A stretch of DNA of 64,000 nucleotides, taken from the NCBI RefSeq assembly GCF_024139115.2, contig NC_085140.1:298110978-298174977 (forward strand). Reading direction: 5' to 3'. The notes beneath the pieces were generated by a model. That model was not told where the DNA came from. It did not search any database and was given only the letters and a program-made list of their open reading frames with translations. Below, piece by piece: positions 19,808 through 30,830 of this stretch (its first letter is position 1; every line of letters starts with the position of its first letter). The position numbers and the translations under genes were made by a program. The DNA comes from Armigeres subalbatus (Eukaryota; Arthropoda; Insecta; Diptera; Culicidae).

Positions 19808-22709
19808 TGATTTGAAAGCACTCCTTTGGAACGCCCGTGCAATTGCGCGGAAAAACACCGAGCTGCTAGACTTGATGACGCGTCACAGCATTGACATCTT
19901 AGTAGTAACTGAAACCCACCTAAAACCTGGAATGAAATTTAATCTTCCGGGTTATGTCACCATCCGGTTGGACCGCACTCAATCGAACGGGGGTGGAGTG
20001 CTGATCTCTGTTAAAAACAACATCAAGTTTACCATCCAGCCGCATTACAAGACCACCATCATCGAAGCGCTGGGAATCGAAATCACAACGAATAACGGCG
20101 CACTACTCATCATTGCAGCCTATTGCCCAAAGCAGTGTTCAAACTCCAACGGGACTAGCAAACACTTCAAAGAAGATCTAGCAAAATTAACGAGGATAAG
20201 AAAGAAGTTCATCATCGGTTGTGACCTGAATGCTCGTCATGAGGCTTGGTGGAACCACAGGCGTAACAGAAATGGGGAACTACTCTTCAATGACTCGCAA
20301 CTGGGACTCTACACTGTCAATGCACCCCAAGACCCAACTTTCTTCTCGCCAGCCGGCGTACCTTCGACACTCGATATTTTTCTGACGAATGCTTCCCACA
20401 TCGGTGACCTGGTGACCATCCACGAACTGAGTTCGGACCATTAGCCTGTTGTAATCCAAATCGATTCTTCATCGACACCCCGGACGAGAGCAAGCAGAAA
20501 AGATTATCACAACGTAAACTGGATCGAGTTTCAACGCAGTGTCGACCAATACATCGATACGCAGCCTCGCCTGGAAACCACCGAAGACATCGATCGAGAA
20601 CTAGCGAATCTACAAGCAGCCATCTCAACTGCCGAAGGAAGATGCATCCGCCAAGTTCCTGCGAATGTAAGTAACTCCATCGAAATTGACGCAGTAACGA
20701 AGATCCTTATTTCCAAACGAAACACAGTCAAAAGGAGATTCCAACGGGCAGGTAATCTCAACGACAAAATTCTCGCAGCAAAGCTGACAGATTTGATCCG
20801 TGATAGGATAACTAGGCTTAAAAACCACAAGTTCCGACAAGATTTATATAAGTTAGACTCTCGTTCCAATCCTTTCTGGAAATCCTAAAATCCAAACCTC
20901 AACAAATCCCACCGCTTAAAGTGAGTGATACCTTACTGGTTTCTCCCTCTGAAAATCTGATGCCATTGCACAACAGTTTTAACATCACATAAATTAGGAT
21001 GTAACATTATCAGCCCCATGGAAACAGTAGTATAGGAAACAATAATTACACTAAGGAATACACCGTGCTATGTACCAAATAATAAAAAGATAACTTTAGA
21101 TGAAGTCAGGTTGGTTCTCAAAAATAGTAAAAATATGAAGGCCCCAGGGTTCGATACCATATTTAACCTTGTATTAAAAAACCTCAGCACCCGTACCTTG
21201 ACCCACCTGACCTGCATCTTCTTCTTATATATAAAAATGAAATGGTCTGTGTTCGTATCCGCATAACTCGAAAACGGCTGGATGGATTTTTTCATTTCTT
21301 CAGCAGAAACATTCGTTATATTTTCCGACGGGTTTATATGATATTACCTAATGCGAAAATTACAAGTAAAGTTGAGCAAATCGTGAAAAACTAAAATTGT
21401 GATTTCTATGCGAACTTTGCATGGGCAGTACGGAACGCACATTCTCGCCTACTATGCAGGACAACGTCTGCCGGGTCAACTAGTTCTAAATAAATGTATG
21501 GACGTTCAGTACTTCCCGTCCATATGGAAATGCGCCAAGGTTATTCCTATACAAAAACCGGGGAAAGATTCCACATCGCCTTCCAGTTACAGACCGATCA
21601 GCCTCTTGTCGTCAATTTGTAAATTATTTGAAAAACTTATACTAAATCGGTTACTAGAACACATTAGTAATAATAGAATAATCCCAGATCAACAATTTGG
21701 CTTTAGAAAAAACCACTCCACCTCACATCAACTACAACGTGTTGCTCAATTTATCCAAAAAAATAAGACGGTAGCCAAATCCACGGTCATGGTTCTACTC
21801 GACATAGAGAAGGCCTTCGACAACGTGTGGCACGAAGGCCTTCTCTATAAACTGTATAGGTACAACTTTCCAATATACCTGACTAAAATTATACAAAATT
21901 ACCTTGCCGATAGGAGCTTGAGGGTTGTAATAAATAATGTCCCCTCACAGACTCTCTCAATCCCAGCAGGAGTTCCGCAAGGGAGCTTACTAGGTCCTGT
22001 TTTGTACAATATCTATACTTCTGATGTTCCACAACCTCCAGATGATTGTCATATGTCTTTGTATGCAGACGACACTTCAATAATGGCCAAAGGCCGTAAC
22101 ACCAAAAGCACTATCAAAAAAATACAAAATTATCTAAATTCATACACGGCATACATGCAGACATGGAAAATCAAAATTAACTATACAAAAACGCAGGCAA
22201 TATTATTCCCTTATAAAAACACACCAAGATTAAATCCGCCCAATAATTGTCAAATAACAATAAACGGCAATCCAGTTAAATGGGAAAAGGAAGTAGTATA
22301 CTTAGGACTTACTTTCGACGAAAAACTCATCTTTCGCACACACATAGATAAAATTAGAACAAAATGTCAAATTTTACTGAAAAAATTGTATCCCTTGATT
22401 AACAGAAATTCCAAACTTTCTATTATAAACAAGGCAGCAGTTTATAACCAGATTGTATTACCAGTAATTATGTACGGTTCTCCCATATGGGACTGCTGTG
22501 CTAAAACACACAAAAGAAAACTTCAAATAATTCAGAACAAATTTTTGAGACTTATCTATAACCTATCAAGGTTTACCAGAATAACAACTATTCATGAAAT
22601 AGCAGAAGTAAAAACAATAGAAGAACAACTTATTCACACGAAACAAAAATTTATAGAAAAATCGCGACTTTCAGAGTATGAAACAATACGTGGATTGTTT
22701 CCACTGTAG
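19797..22709 (+). pseudogene. Jockey ORF2: endonuclease and reverse transcriptase, broken
   Basis: The apurinic-type endonuclease (19797-20444) shows LLWNARAI, VTETHL, IIGCDLNARHEAWWN and the terminal SSDH motif, directly followed by a premature TAG. Decayed linker follows to about 21150. Reverse transcriptase (21484-22709) carries SYRPISLL, VMVLLDIEKAFDNVWH, AGVPQGSLLGPVLYNIY and the catalytic YADD near 22062. ORF2 starts within the end of ORF1. The function is target nicking and reverse transcription. Reverse transcriptase is long and open, whereas the central linker has several shifts. Confidence 0.85.
21217..21483 (+). mobile_element. Helitron-like insertion in Jockey ORF2 (267 bp)
   Basis: The segment starts TCTTC after an A and ends CAACTAG before a T, the A|T insertion with TC...CTAG ends typical of Helitrons, without target duplication. 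The 3' end (aggacaacgtctgccgggtc, then aactag) resembles Helitron ends known from insects. Joining base 21216 to 21484 restores an uninterrupted reading frame through the reverse transcriptase N-terminal region. No coding capacity. Confidence 0.75.
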
Positions 22710-22914
22710 TATTAGTTAGTTAAGATTAGGTTAAGGATTATAACAGTCTACCAGTGATAATATCATTGAAAATGTAAAACAGTAAAATGTAGAAACAATA
22801 ACAAATCAACAGCAAATAGAACTTAAGATGTAAGCGTAGACAATCAATTAAAATGTAAAATGAATAGAAATGTTAAAGAATGAAAATAAATATGAGATTG
22901 AACGAAAAAAAAAA

Positions 22915-23760
22915 CGCGTGCGTGGCACTTCATTAGAAATGTCGCGGGCGGCGGTCCCAGCATCGGTTCTTCTCAGGGCCACCATCCTATGCAAAGGAAG
23001 AGGTGAGGCGAATATTGTTCAAAGAGCAAATTAAGCACTTGGCGACGCCATAATGTTGCCGTCCGTAGCAGAATCACGAGTGCGCCCCGGGAGGAGATGC
23101 TACAATTATGAATTCGTATGGATGGCATCAGTGGCAGCCAGGTGAAATTTTCTCAAGATCTTATTTGATTTTGTTGCAGCTTGTGATTGGGAAGGCGGAT
23201 TATTAACAATCAATCGAAAGATGGAGATGGAGACAGTTCAATCGAAATGATGCCGTCAGTAGCGAAATCACGAGTGCGCTTTGACGCGTGGTCTTTGCAA
23301 AAACATGTGTGCGTCTTCAGTGATTTGACGGAAGTTATCCTCATTTCTAAAGTTTTAACGGTTAAATACAGTAAAAAGTGCAATTAAACTTGATAAATTG
23401 AAATTTAGAAATACCCAAGTTTAGTTAAGCTCATTTAGAATATTTTTCGAAAAATTCGAAAAAGAGCAATGAATTGAATTTAAACAAACAAAACTAAACT
23501 ACTCATATTATACAAAACTCGGAAATTCAATAAATTTGTTTTAATTACATAAATATATTAGTTCCTTTTAAAATGTAAATTTCATAAGAAATCCAAAGAG
23601 TAATTTTGTAATACTCATGGATAATGGCACTAGATTCTTCATTTTACCAAACTGTTTCACGTAGTTTACGTCGGGCGGTCGTGTCTTGTACACAACCCTT
23701 ATGATTTTTTTATTCTCAAAACACGCTAAAAATACTCATTCATAATTTTTTGTTTTTTTT
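22915..23760. other. Unassigned region with a second histone-like stem-loop
   Basis: At 22965-22980 the sequence GGTTCT-TCTC-AGGGCC is followed by ACCA, a weaker relative of the hairpin at 16784. Two diverged copies of a unit containing gaatcacgagtgcgc / gaaatcacgagtgcgc lie at about 23055 and 23255. No coding gene is recognised. The rest to 23760 is AT-rich and shows nothing. Confidence 0.35.
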
Positions 23761-23761
23761 T

Positions 23762-23805
23762 TCTCGAGAAAGGCATCAACACCGCTAGATGGATTAATCA
23801 GGGTT
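23762..23805 (-). repeat. End fragment of the 51.4 kb dispersed repeat
   Basis: ctcgagaaaggcatcaacac and cgctagatggattaatc are the inverse of the left end of the repeat at 51395-51910 (gattaatccacctagcgg, gatgcctttctcgtg). Confidence 0.5.
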
Positions 23806-23993
23806 TCACCTTTAAGGCTTGGTCTTAGTGTTGAGAACTGCCTAATAAATTTCCACTCGATTGTACTATCGCTCCATAATTTTCCTTAGCTGCTCCTAGC
23901 TCCCTTGCAATTCCCTTTCACTTTCACTTTCACTTTCACACCCCAAGTGGTGCACATGTGGTGCAAGCGAATGGGAGTTGGGGGTATTACTCG

Positions 23994-25460
23994 TCATACC
24001 CCCACAGAGTGAGGGACCGAGTGTATGGGTGAGCACACAAGTAAGTCTCGCATGGTACGCATGGTCGGTAGTGTTAGAATGACTGAAGTCTGGTGAGGCC
24101 TGGCAGGAGTGTCGGGGGGCAGATACCTCTGCGGCACCTCAGAAGTAGGGGACACGAAAGTCTCGCTGCGTCTGGCAGGAGTGTCGGGGGGTTGATGCTT
24201 CTGCGGCACCTCAGAAATCGGAGACATGTAAGGTAAGTGGTGCGACCCCGTTGCAGGATGGGGAGACCACCACACTGGCTGAGGACTACCTGGGCTTCGA
24301 AATGTCAATGGGTGGGTGCTGCCAGCAAAGTACCTAATGGTGACCTATTGGCAGTATCAAAGCCTGGGTAGGTGAGTGTTAGGCACGCCTGACGTGCCGT
24401 GTGTTCCACGCCCAAACGATGCACAGAGTGGATAAAAATGGGAGATGGGGGTATTACAACCCCCACTGAGTGAGTGACTGAATGTCAAAGAGAGTGGTGC
24501 ACAAGTGGTGCAAACGATCGGGACTGAATGTATGAGCGGGCACACAAGTCAGACTCGCATGGTACGTATGGTCAGTGTGGCTGCTTAGGCAGTACAGTAG
24601 CCGTTCGGTAACTGCAAAATGTTTACTTTTCAGTTAACGAATGCCGTTCGATAACTGCAACGCATTCTAGACGTCAAACGGTTGTCAATCGACGTCAGAT
24701 GCAATAAAAGTGCATCTAAATGTGCAGCGCAATGCAGCTGTCATTTAATCTGACATCAGTTTGAAGTTTAGCGGTCCGATAATTGCAAAACTGTTGCAAC
24801 TATCGAATTGCAGTTAAAAAGCATTGCAGTTAAATGACTTGCAGTTATCGAACGTCTACTGTAGTGTGATCCGGCTGTCAGGGACGGAATGAGTGAAGTC
24901 TCGCTAGGCCTGGCAGGAGTGTCGGGGGGCAGATACCTCTGCGGCACCTCAGAAGTAGGGGACACGAAAGTCTCGCTATGACTGGCAGGAGTGTCGGGGG
25001 GTTGATGCCTCTGCGGCACCTCAGAAATAGGAGACATGAAAGGGTCTGCCTCGTAGCTGAGGTAGGAGCGGCATAGGAGCCACCAACCTAGGGTCGCCTC
25101 CGGCTTGGTAGACAAGTGGTGCCATTCTGTTGCAGGACGGGGTGAGCACCATACTGAATGAGGACTGTCTATGTTGTGAGATGGGTACCTGGTCTTCCCC
25201 TGCAGTCATTCAAGCGGCATAGGCAGGTGAGTGTTGGGGCACATGTGGTGCCAGTATGTCTTGTGCAAATGTGTTGCATGGGGAGTGTCGAAGAGTTGAG
25301 GCGCATACGTGCACTTGTGTACGTCATGGAGGGGGCGCAATGCCCAATAGTCATCCCCCGAAGTATTGCTTAATTGCGGGCCGGGGGAATGACTGGAGAG
25401 GAAGGAGTTGGTTTTAGTGGGTCGGGAGTGGTGATCCCATCCCCACACTACCTGGGTTCG
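23994..25460. repeat. GC-rich, internally repeated region
   Basis: A module containing ggcaggagtgtcggggggc, agatacctctgcggcacctc and a near-copy (gttgatgcctctgcggcacc) occurs at about 24100-24230 and again at about 24900-25040. Within each module the half-unit is itself doubled. The minus strand gives proline-rich open frames (SPTSEVPQRYLPPDTPAR), but repetition and the lack of a start context or splice signals argue against a gene. A pogo-like MITE (24595-24861) is inserted between the modules. Class of repeat unknown. Confidence 0.55.
24595..24861. mobile_element. Pogo-like MITE, copy 2 (267 bp)
   Basis: Same 267-base element as at 15481-15747 in the opposite orientation, with CAGTAGCCGTTCGGTAACTG at the left and GTTATCGAACGTCTACTG at the right, between TA dinucleotides (24593-24594 and 24862-24863). 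Most internal sequence is identical between copies. Confidence 0.8.
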
Positions 25461-25654
25461 CCTCCCCAGGTGTCTGTTTGCAGATTTCCATTACCCTCGT
25501 TATAAAAAAAAAAAAAAGCATGTTCTTCAAATGTTGACTCCTCTTCTTCTTCTTCTTTCTAGTCGGTGCTGCAGACACCTGAGGGATGGCACCAGCGTAT
25601 GCTAAATCGCCAACAATGTTTGTTTATAGCCTTGTTAGACTTTTCTATCTACGC

Positions 25655-25797
25655 CAGTGGCGTAGCCACGGGGGTTATTTTGGACATAACCCCCCCCCCC
25701 AAAGACAAAATTTTTAGAAGAATTTTTTTTTTCGAAGAAAAAAATGATCAGAAACCCCCCCCTCCCCCCCGGTCCAAATTTTCTGGCTACGCCACTG
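25655..25797. mobile_element. hAT-like MITE, copy 1 (143 bp)
   Basis: The ends CAGTGGCGTAGCCA and TGGCTACGCCACTG are exact inverses. Flanks ATCTACGC (25647-25654) and ATCTTCGC (25798-25805) form an 8-base duplication with one mismatch. The interior is C- and A-homopolymer rich. A related copy is at 49960-50097. Confidence 0.75.
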
Positions 25798-25967
25798 ATC
25801 TTCGCTGTCAGTTGTACTTCTCCGTCGCGTCGCGACGGCACGTCGTCGTGTGGAGATTTACATTTATTGCAAGTTGTTAGCTATATATGGCAAGATATAT
25901 GGCTTTTGATTTCCTTTAGGAATCGAACTACATTTTTAAGCAGAGTTATGTTTTTTGTTTGGAAATC

Positions 25968-26141
25968 AGTATGGCGAAAGGCATCTAATGTTTAATATCT
26001 TGAAAATAAGCCCTTTAATCGAAAAAATATTTGGTAGGCGTAGTAGCGGACACCTTCCTACATAACTGGTACCAAATAGTTTTTCGTGAAAAGTTCCTAC
26101 TGTTGAGATAACCCGCGGTAGATGTCTTTCGCCATACAAAC
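25968..26141. repeat. Small inverted-repeat element downstream of the I-type LINE
   Basis: agtatggcgaaaggcatcta at 25968 and tagatgtctttcgccatac ending near 26138 are inverted near-copies, suggesting a MITE of about 170 bases. No clear target duplication is seen. The 26142-26233 stretch would be 3' UTR of the LINE. Confidence 0.4.
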
Positions 26142-26233
26142 TTCGGGTGGTTAACTCATGCTGGCTATTTTCATATATACGTTAGCGCCTGGTGCTGGCA
26201 GCGACGGGTAGGAAACCAGTCACTGTATGTGAT

Positions 26234-27306
26234 TCATTGTAAGCAATTTCTTTCCTTTGCGTACTTTGCACAGAAGAACATGACATGGTCAGCGTTGTCA
26301 ATAATATCACATACGTTGCAGAAACAATCATTTTCTATTTTCATTATATGTAACCAGTATCTGGAATAATCATGCCCCGAGAGTAAGCGATTTAGAGTTC
26401 GTACTTCAATGTTGTTTAGTTGTAACTTATAGTGCCAGGGTTTAGACGGTATAGTGTTTTCTATTTGGAAAAAAATTCTGCCTTTACCTAGTTCAATTGT
26501 GAATCAATCAATCAACCAAAAATCAAGTTGTGAATCCTTTTCACTAATGGCATGAATGTAGTTGATGGCGTCGTGTAGAAGGATTTTGTTGTTACATACA
26601 GCGTCTTGGTTGATCCCTGCTTTGGCCAATTCATCCGCTGTCTCATTTCCATTTATCCCAGTGTGTCCTGGGATCCACTGGATAGTCGTGTTGAACTCTG
26701 CAGCCATCCTCAAAACTTCGTTTATCACCTTGTCCCTTTCCGCAATATGCATGTTTCGCTTGATGAAATCACAGCCGGATTTTGAATCTGTCATTATAAC
26801 TGCGTTCAGTAGGTTTTGGGAACTGATATACTGCAACGCAACATAAATAGCTTCCACCTCGGCAGACATTATGCAAACAGCATGTTTTAGTCTGAGGCTC
26901 AACTTGAAGTTATGTTTCTCATGATACGCCAATTCCACATGTCTCTCCGTCCGTTGAAGCGTCGGTGAACACTATAGATGTCTACCGTTATATTTCCCGT
27001 GAATGAGGGACAGAGATAACTGTTTCAGTACTTTTGGATCTGTGTTCTTTTTATCCCACGTTCCTTCTTTTAAGGTGGTGATAACTTGCACTTCTCCCCA
27101 TTCGTACGGTCCTTTGACCATTGTAGACATGTTCCTCAATTCACTATAGCGTTCAACAGTTGTTGTTTCGATCTTCGTGTACCTTTGACCCTCGCAAAGT
27201 TTGCTATCAAGAAGTTCTTGGCGTATTTGTTCACACGTTTGGTCCCAAACTGGAGTTTTCCTGTAACAGTGTTTAACAACTTGTTTACCTATCGCACTGG
27301 CTCGTC
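26234..27306 (-). pseudogene. I-type LINE ORF2 C-terminus: RNase H and CCHC motif
   Basis: After a linker (RASAIGKQVVKHC ... DQTCEQIRQELLDSK), RNase H is seen at 26504-26938 with SAEVEAIYVALQ, TDSKSG and WIPGHTGINGNETADELAKAG, carrying the usual acidic and histidine residues. A shift near 26960 separates it from the linker. The terminal motif CNVCDIIDNADHVMFFC lies at about 26256-26306, and the stop at 26234-26236. RNase H would remove RNA from the hybrid during integration. Confidence 0.8.
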
Positions 27307-27308
27307 TA

Positions 27309-27698
27309 TTGACGATTAAAGGTTGCATGAAGAAGAAGAAGAAGTCGAAGGATGATATTTGAAAAAAAAATTCATGGGGAAGCATACGGGAAGTTTTTTT
27401 AAACTCTTCTCAAAAATTCTAGGAGCAATTTAATTAAAAACGGTTAGCAGTACGGGGTTGGACTTTCCTTCTACTGCATAATAAACGCAATTTTTCGATT
27501 TCAAATTTTATTTCATGATATTATACTTAACACATAGTATAAGAAATGTCCAACCCCGTACTGCTTTCCGTTTTTAATTAAATCGCTTCTAGAATTTTTG
27601 AGAAGAGTTTTAAAAAAATTTCCGTATGCTTCCCCGTGCAATATTTTTCTAATATCATCCTTCGACTTCTTCTTCTTCATGCAACCTTTAATCGCCAA
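27309..27698. mobile_element. TA-target MITE with long inverted ends, copy 1 (390 bp)
   Basis: Inverted arms of about 190 bases begin TTGACGATTAAAGGTTGCAT and end with ATGCAACCTTTAATCGCCAA, between TA dinucleotides. Conserved words include gcagtacggggttggac and gaagaagaagaag next to each end. A second, longer copy is at 45706-46247. It interrupts the I-type LINE between the reverse transcriptase and RNase H parts. Confidence 0.8.
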
Positions 27699-27700
27699 TA

Positions 27701-27788
27701 CTTTAGCGGAGGTTGTGCTGCTAAAGCTTGTAGAGTGTTTCTGGGTGTAGTTTTTGTACAACCTGTTATTCTTCGAAGGCATTGGTTG
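27701..27788 (-). pseudogene. I-type LINE ORF2 sliver between two insertions
   Basis: About 88 bases of LINE coding sequence survive between the MITE ending at 27698 and the hAT-like element starting at 27797. On the minus strand it encodes NNQCLRRITGCTKTTPRN and continues in frame with the sliver at 31330-31370 once the hAT-like element and one duplication are removed. Confidence 0.75.
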
Positions 27789-27999
27789 TTTGTAGTTAGA
27801 GGTGTGCGCCGGTCCGAAAATCGACGGCGGCGGCGTTTGTCAAAATTTTGGTCGGCGGCGGCGGCGTTTTCGGCGTCACGCCGAAAGCCATTTTAACCGG
27901 CGGCGGCGGCGGCGTGAATCGGCGTGGTGATTTTTTTATAACGTTCTCGAAGATTTTTTTTTTCATTTTTTCGGGATATTTTCAAGACATCAACGGGAG

Positions 28000-30660
28000 C
28001 ATCTTTTCCAGATTTTTTTTTTCCAAAATATTCATTATTGGAAATTATTTTCGAATTTTCCACAGGAACTACTTTGCAGCTCTTTGTAATTCCCAAGGAA
28101 AATTGTTTGGAATTTCAGGGGAAAATAATTCACTGCATGAGAAACTTTTTAGAATTTTCATGAGAAATTGTTCTGAATTTTGTACTCCAGAAAACTCAAC
28201 AAAATATTTTGTCAAATTTACACTGAACATTTTTCGGAACATCCGCGGGAGACTCTAAGGAGTTTTTACGGGAAACTCGCTGGAGTTTTCACCAGAAATT
28301 TTCCATGGGAAATTTTTTAAAATGAGAAAAAAATACGATTTTAATGGAAATTGTTGGGAGTGTTCGTAGGAAATTTATTCTAATTGGCACGAGATGTTTT
28401 TTTTTAAATTGCCATGGAAAGTTCTTCGGAATTTTCACGAGGAATTTTCCAGAATTTCCATAGGGTGACTACTACCTGGAAAACCTGGAAAAAATGCTGG
28501 AATTATCAAAGAATTTCTGACACAATCAGGGAACTTTCAAACATGAAAAAAATTAACAATTTAAGAATTGAACACGTATAAATCGTTGTTCCGATCTATG
28601 GACAAAAAAAAGCGTTTATCTAGCTTTAAAGAAATTCCTGAATTATTCCCGAAGCAATACTTGAAGAGAGCTAAACATTTATTATGGAAATCAATTAGGT
28701 TTTGCTTGTAAAATCTTCTCAGTATTCGCTAGGAAATTCTTCATGAATGTATAAAAAAAAATAATTGAGGATTTCAAGGCAGTTCCTGGAAGAACTTTCG
28801 GAGAAATTTCTGGATCAATTTTCAAAAAAAAAATTTCGGATGGTTTTACAAAGGAATTACATGTCCTAGGAATTATAAGCGTAATTTTTAAATTATTCCT
28901 GGGGGAATTCCCAAGATGAGTCCCCGAATGAATTCCTGGAGAAATTTCTATAGGTAATTCAGGAGAAATTTCCAAGGTAAAACATGAAAAGGTTTATAAG
29001 AAAATAAAATCTAAAGGAAATTGTGAAGGATTTCTGCTAGAGGAATTTTCGATGGAATATCGAATGAATTTTCCAAGGAATTCCCAGAAGAATTTTCAAA
29101 AGAATTTCTAAAGGTATTCTCGAACTTATTCTCAAAAAATTCAAAGAATTCCTCAGAAGAACCCAAAAATGAATTTATGATTAGATTCCCGAAGGAATTT
29201 CGAAATAAATTTCTATGGGAATTTTAAGAGAATTTCCGAATGTTAAAAGGAATTTGTAGAAGAGAAACTCTTTAGAAATGACCGAAAAAATTTCCGTAGA
29301 AGTTACTGGAGGAATTCCTCAAACAAATATCGAAAATATTCTCCTCTAGGAATTCTAGAAATAATTTCCAAAGAAATTCCTTGAGGAATTTATTAAATTT
29401 TCCAAAGAATTTCGTAGAGGAATTTACGAAGGAACCTTTAAAGGAATTTTCCTAAGAATATCCAGAACAATTCCTTAAGGTGTTTTCTAATGTTTTCGTA
29501 AATAAATTTTCGAATGAAAAAAATATCAAAAAATCCGAAGCATTTTCCAAATGTGTTCCCAGTAGAGCATAAATATGTCTATATTTATGCATACATATGT
29601 CTATACTTATACTACCGTTTTTTGGCTGCGTTTGACCACAATATTGCCCCACTCGCATAACAGTCCCATTTGACTTTCGTCACTTTTTAGTAAACCCAAT
29701 GAATAGGGTTCACTTCTTATGTACTTCCATAAATCATAATAAAATCTGCGATTTTGTATGCCCATGAGTGAAAAAAATACCAAGTCATAGTCCCATATTG
29801 GAAGTACCCGCATAACAGACCCACTAAGAATTTACATGAACTAATTGCTCAAAACTAAACAATGTTTCGATCAAACTAAATCGCTTTACGGTAATCCAGC
29901 GAATGACGAACAACTTAGCAAAATTTCAGCAAGATACGATGATGTCTCAATCTATTAGATTTTTTAAAAGTTTCATATGGAAGATGCAATTTGGAACTCC
30001 AATAGCTATTATCTCGGTATGCGAAAAAACGGTATGGGACTAATATGTGAGTGGGGCCAGAATAGGTGTTGGTCACATGGACTGGGGTGACTTTAGCAAT
30101 TTTATACTTTTTCATCATCTGTATTTCCGAACAAATTTCTAAAGGAATTCCTTAAAACATTTACGAGGAATCTGAGATGAGCCAGCCGTGGGCTGAAAAT
30201 CTCATTAATAAAGACATTACAATTTCCGAGGAGTGTGCTAAAGATCTCGTAAAAGAATTTACAAAGGAATCGTCGAATGAATTTCTGAAGAAATATCCGT
30301 ACGAAGTTCTGAAGGAATTTCCGAAGAAAGTCTCAAACAAATTTCCGGAACAATTCTTGAAGAAGTTTACTAAAGTTCCTCTAAAGAAATTACTAATTAA
30401 AATCGATCGAATTTGCGAAAAAAAAATTTAAAAGAATATCTGCAAAAATCTCCAAAGTATTTTACGAAGGATACCATAAGGGATTTTTTGTTATGGAATT
30501 CTGGAGGAAGTTCCGAAGGAATTCCTGAGGAAACATTTTTTCGAAGCAATTCTTAGAATGTCTCTTTGAAGGAATTTCCAATTTCATTTCGTGGAAGAAT
30601 TTTCGAAGGAATGCCTGAAGAAATATTTGATTGAAAGGTTGAAGCAATTTCTGCATGAGC
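28000..30660. repeat. Degenerate GGAATTTCC / GAATTCC word array
   Basis: Over about 2.6 kb, short words such as ggaatttc, gaattcctgaag, aatttccgaagg and gaagaattttc recur in both orientations at irregular spacing of roughly 15-25 bases, consistent with an old, diverged tandem repeat amplified inside the hAT-like element. Frames such as the one at 30177-30431 (KEFPKKVSNKFPEQFLKKF) are just this repeat translated. Confidence 0.6.
29625..30090. repeat. Inverted-repeat segment inside the hAT-like element
   Basis: ttgccccactcgcataacag (about 29643) and its inverse, ctaatatgtgagtggggcca (about 30040-30059), are embedded in about 60-base imperfect arms. This looks like an older MITE carried within the hAT-like element. 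Ends and target duplication not resolved. Confidence 0.45.
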
Positions 30661-30707
30661 TAAGTTACGAATCAGGGCCATAAAACAAAACCATGCAGAA
30701 GGTTGGA

Positions 30708-30830
30708 ATTTTTTTCCATCCCTGGGCATATAAATGTATCATCGTGTTGGCCTCACGATATATGAGTGAAAATGGAAACCCGGCTTAGATAAACCGCGCA
30801 TTTAACAACAGTGGAAGTGCTTAATAAAAA
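30708..30830 (+). mobile_element. Partial Feilai-type SINE
   Basis: Words ccctgggcatataaatgta, tcatcgtgttggcctcacga and gtggaagtgcttaataaa match the 3' body of the SINE that is more complete on the opposite strand at 46390-46906. The tRNA-derived head is missing. Confidence 0.65.

Larger units (their letters stand above)
17460..22914 (+). mobile_element. Jockey-clade LINE, interrupted
   Basis: The order is 5' UTR, ORF1 with CCHC knuckles, ORF2 with endonuclease and reverse transcriptase, and a terminal A-tract at 22905-22914. There is no RNase H domain, as usual for Jockey. A hAT-like element interrupts ORF1 and a Helitron-like piece interrupts ORF2. The 5' boundary is approximate. The 5' UTR contains an imperfect inverted repeat (cgcgcgcgcggaagagctg near 17635; gctctcccgcgcgcgcg near 17785), with ttattgattataag and its complement just beyond. 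Confidence 0.85.

Noticed and set aside
24768..25115. Proline-rich protein on the minus strand (repeated SEVPQRYLPPDTPA)
   Set aside because: The frame runs through a MITE inserted at 24595-24861 and through duplicated GC-rich repeat modules, so it is not a conserved gene.
30177..30431. 84-codon KEF/KKF-rich frame as a small protein
   Set aside because: It is the translation of the degenerate GAAGGAATTTCC word array inside the hAT-like element.
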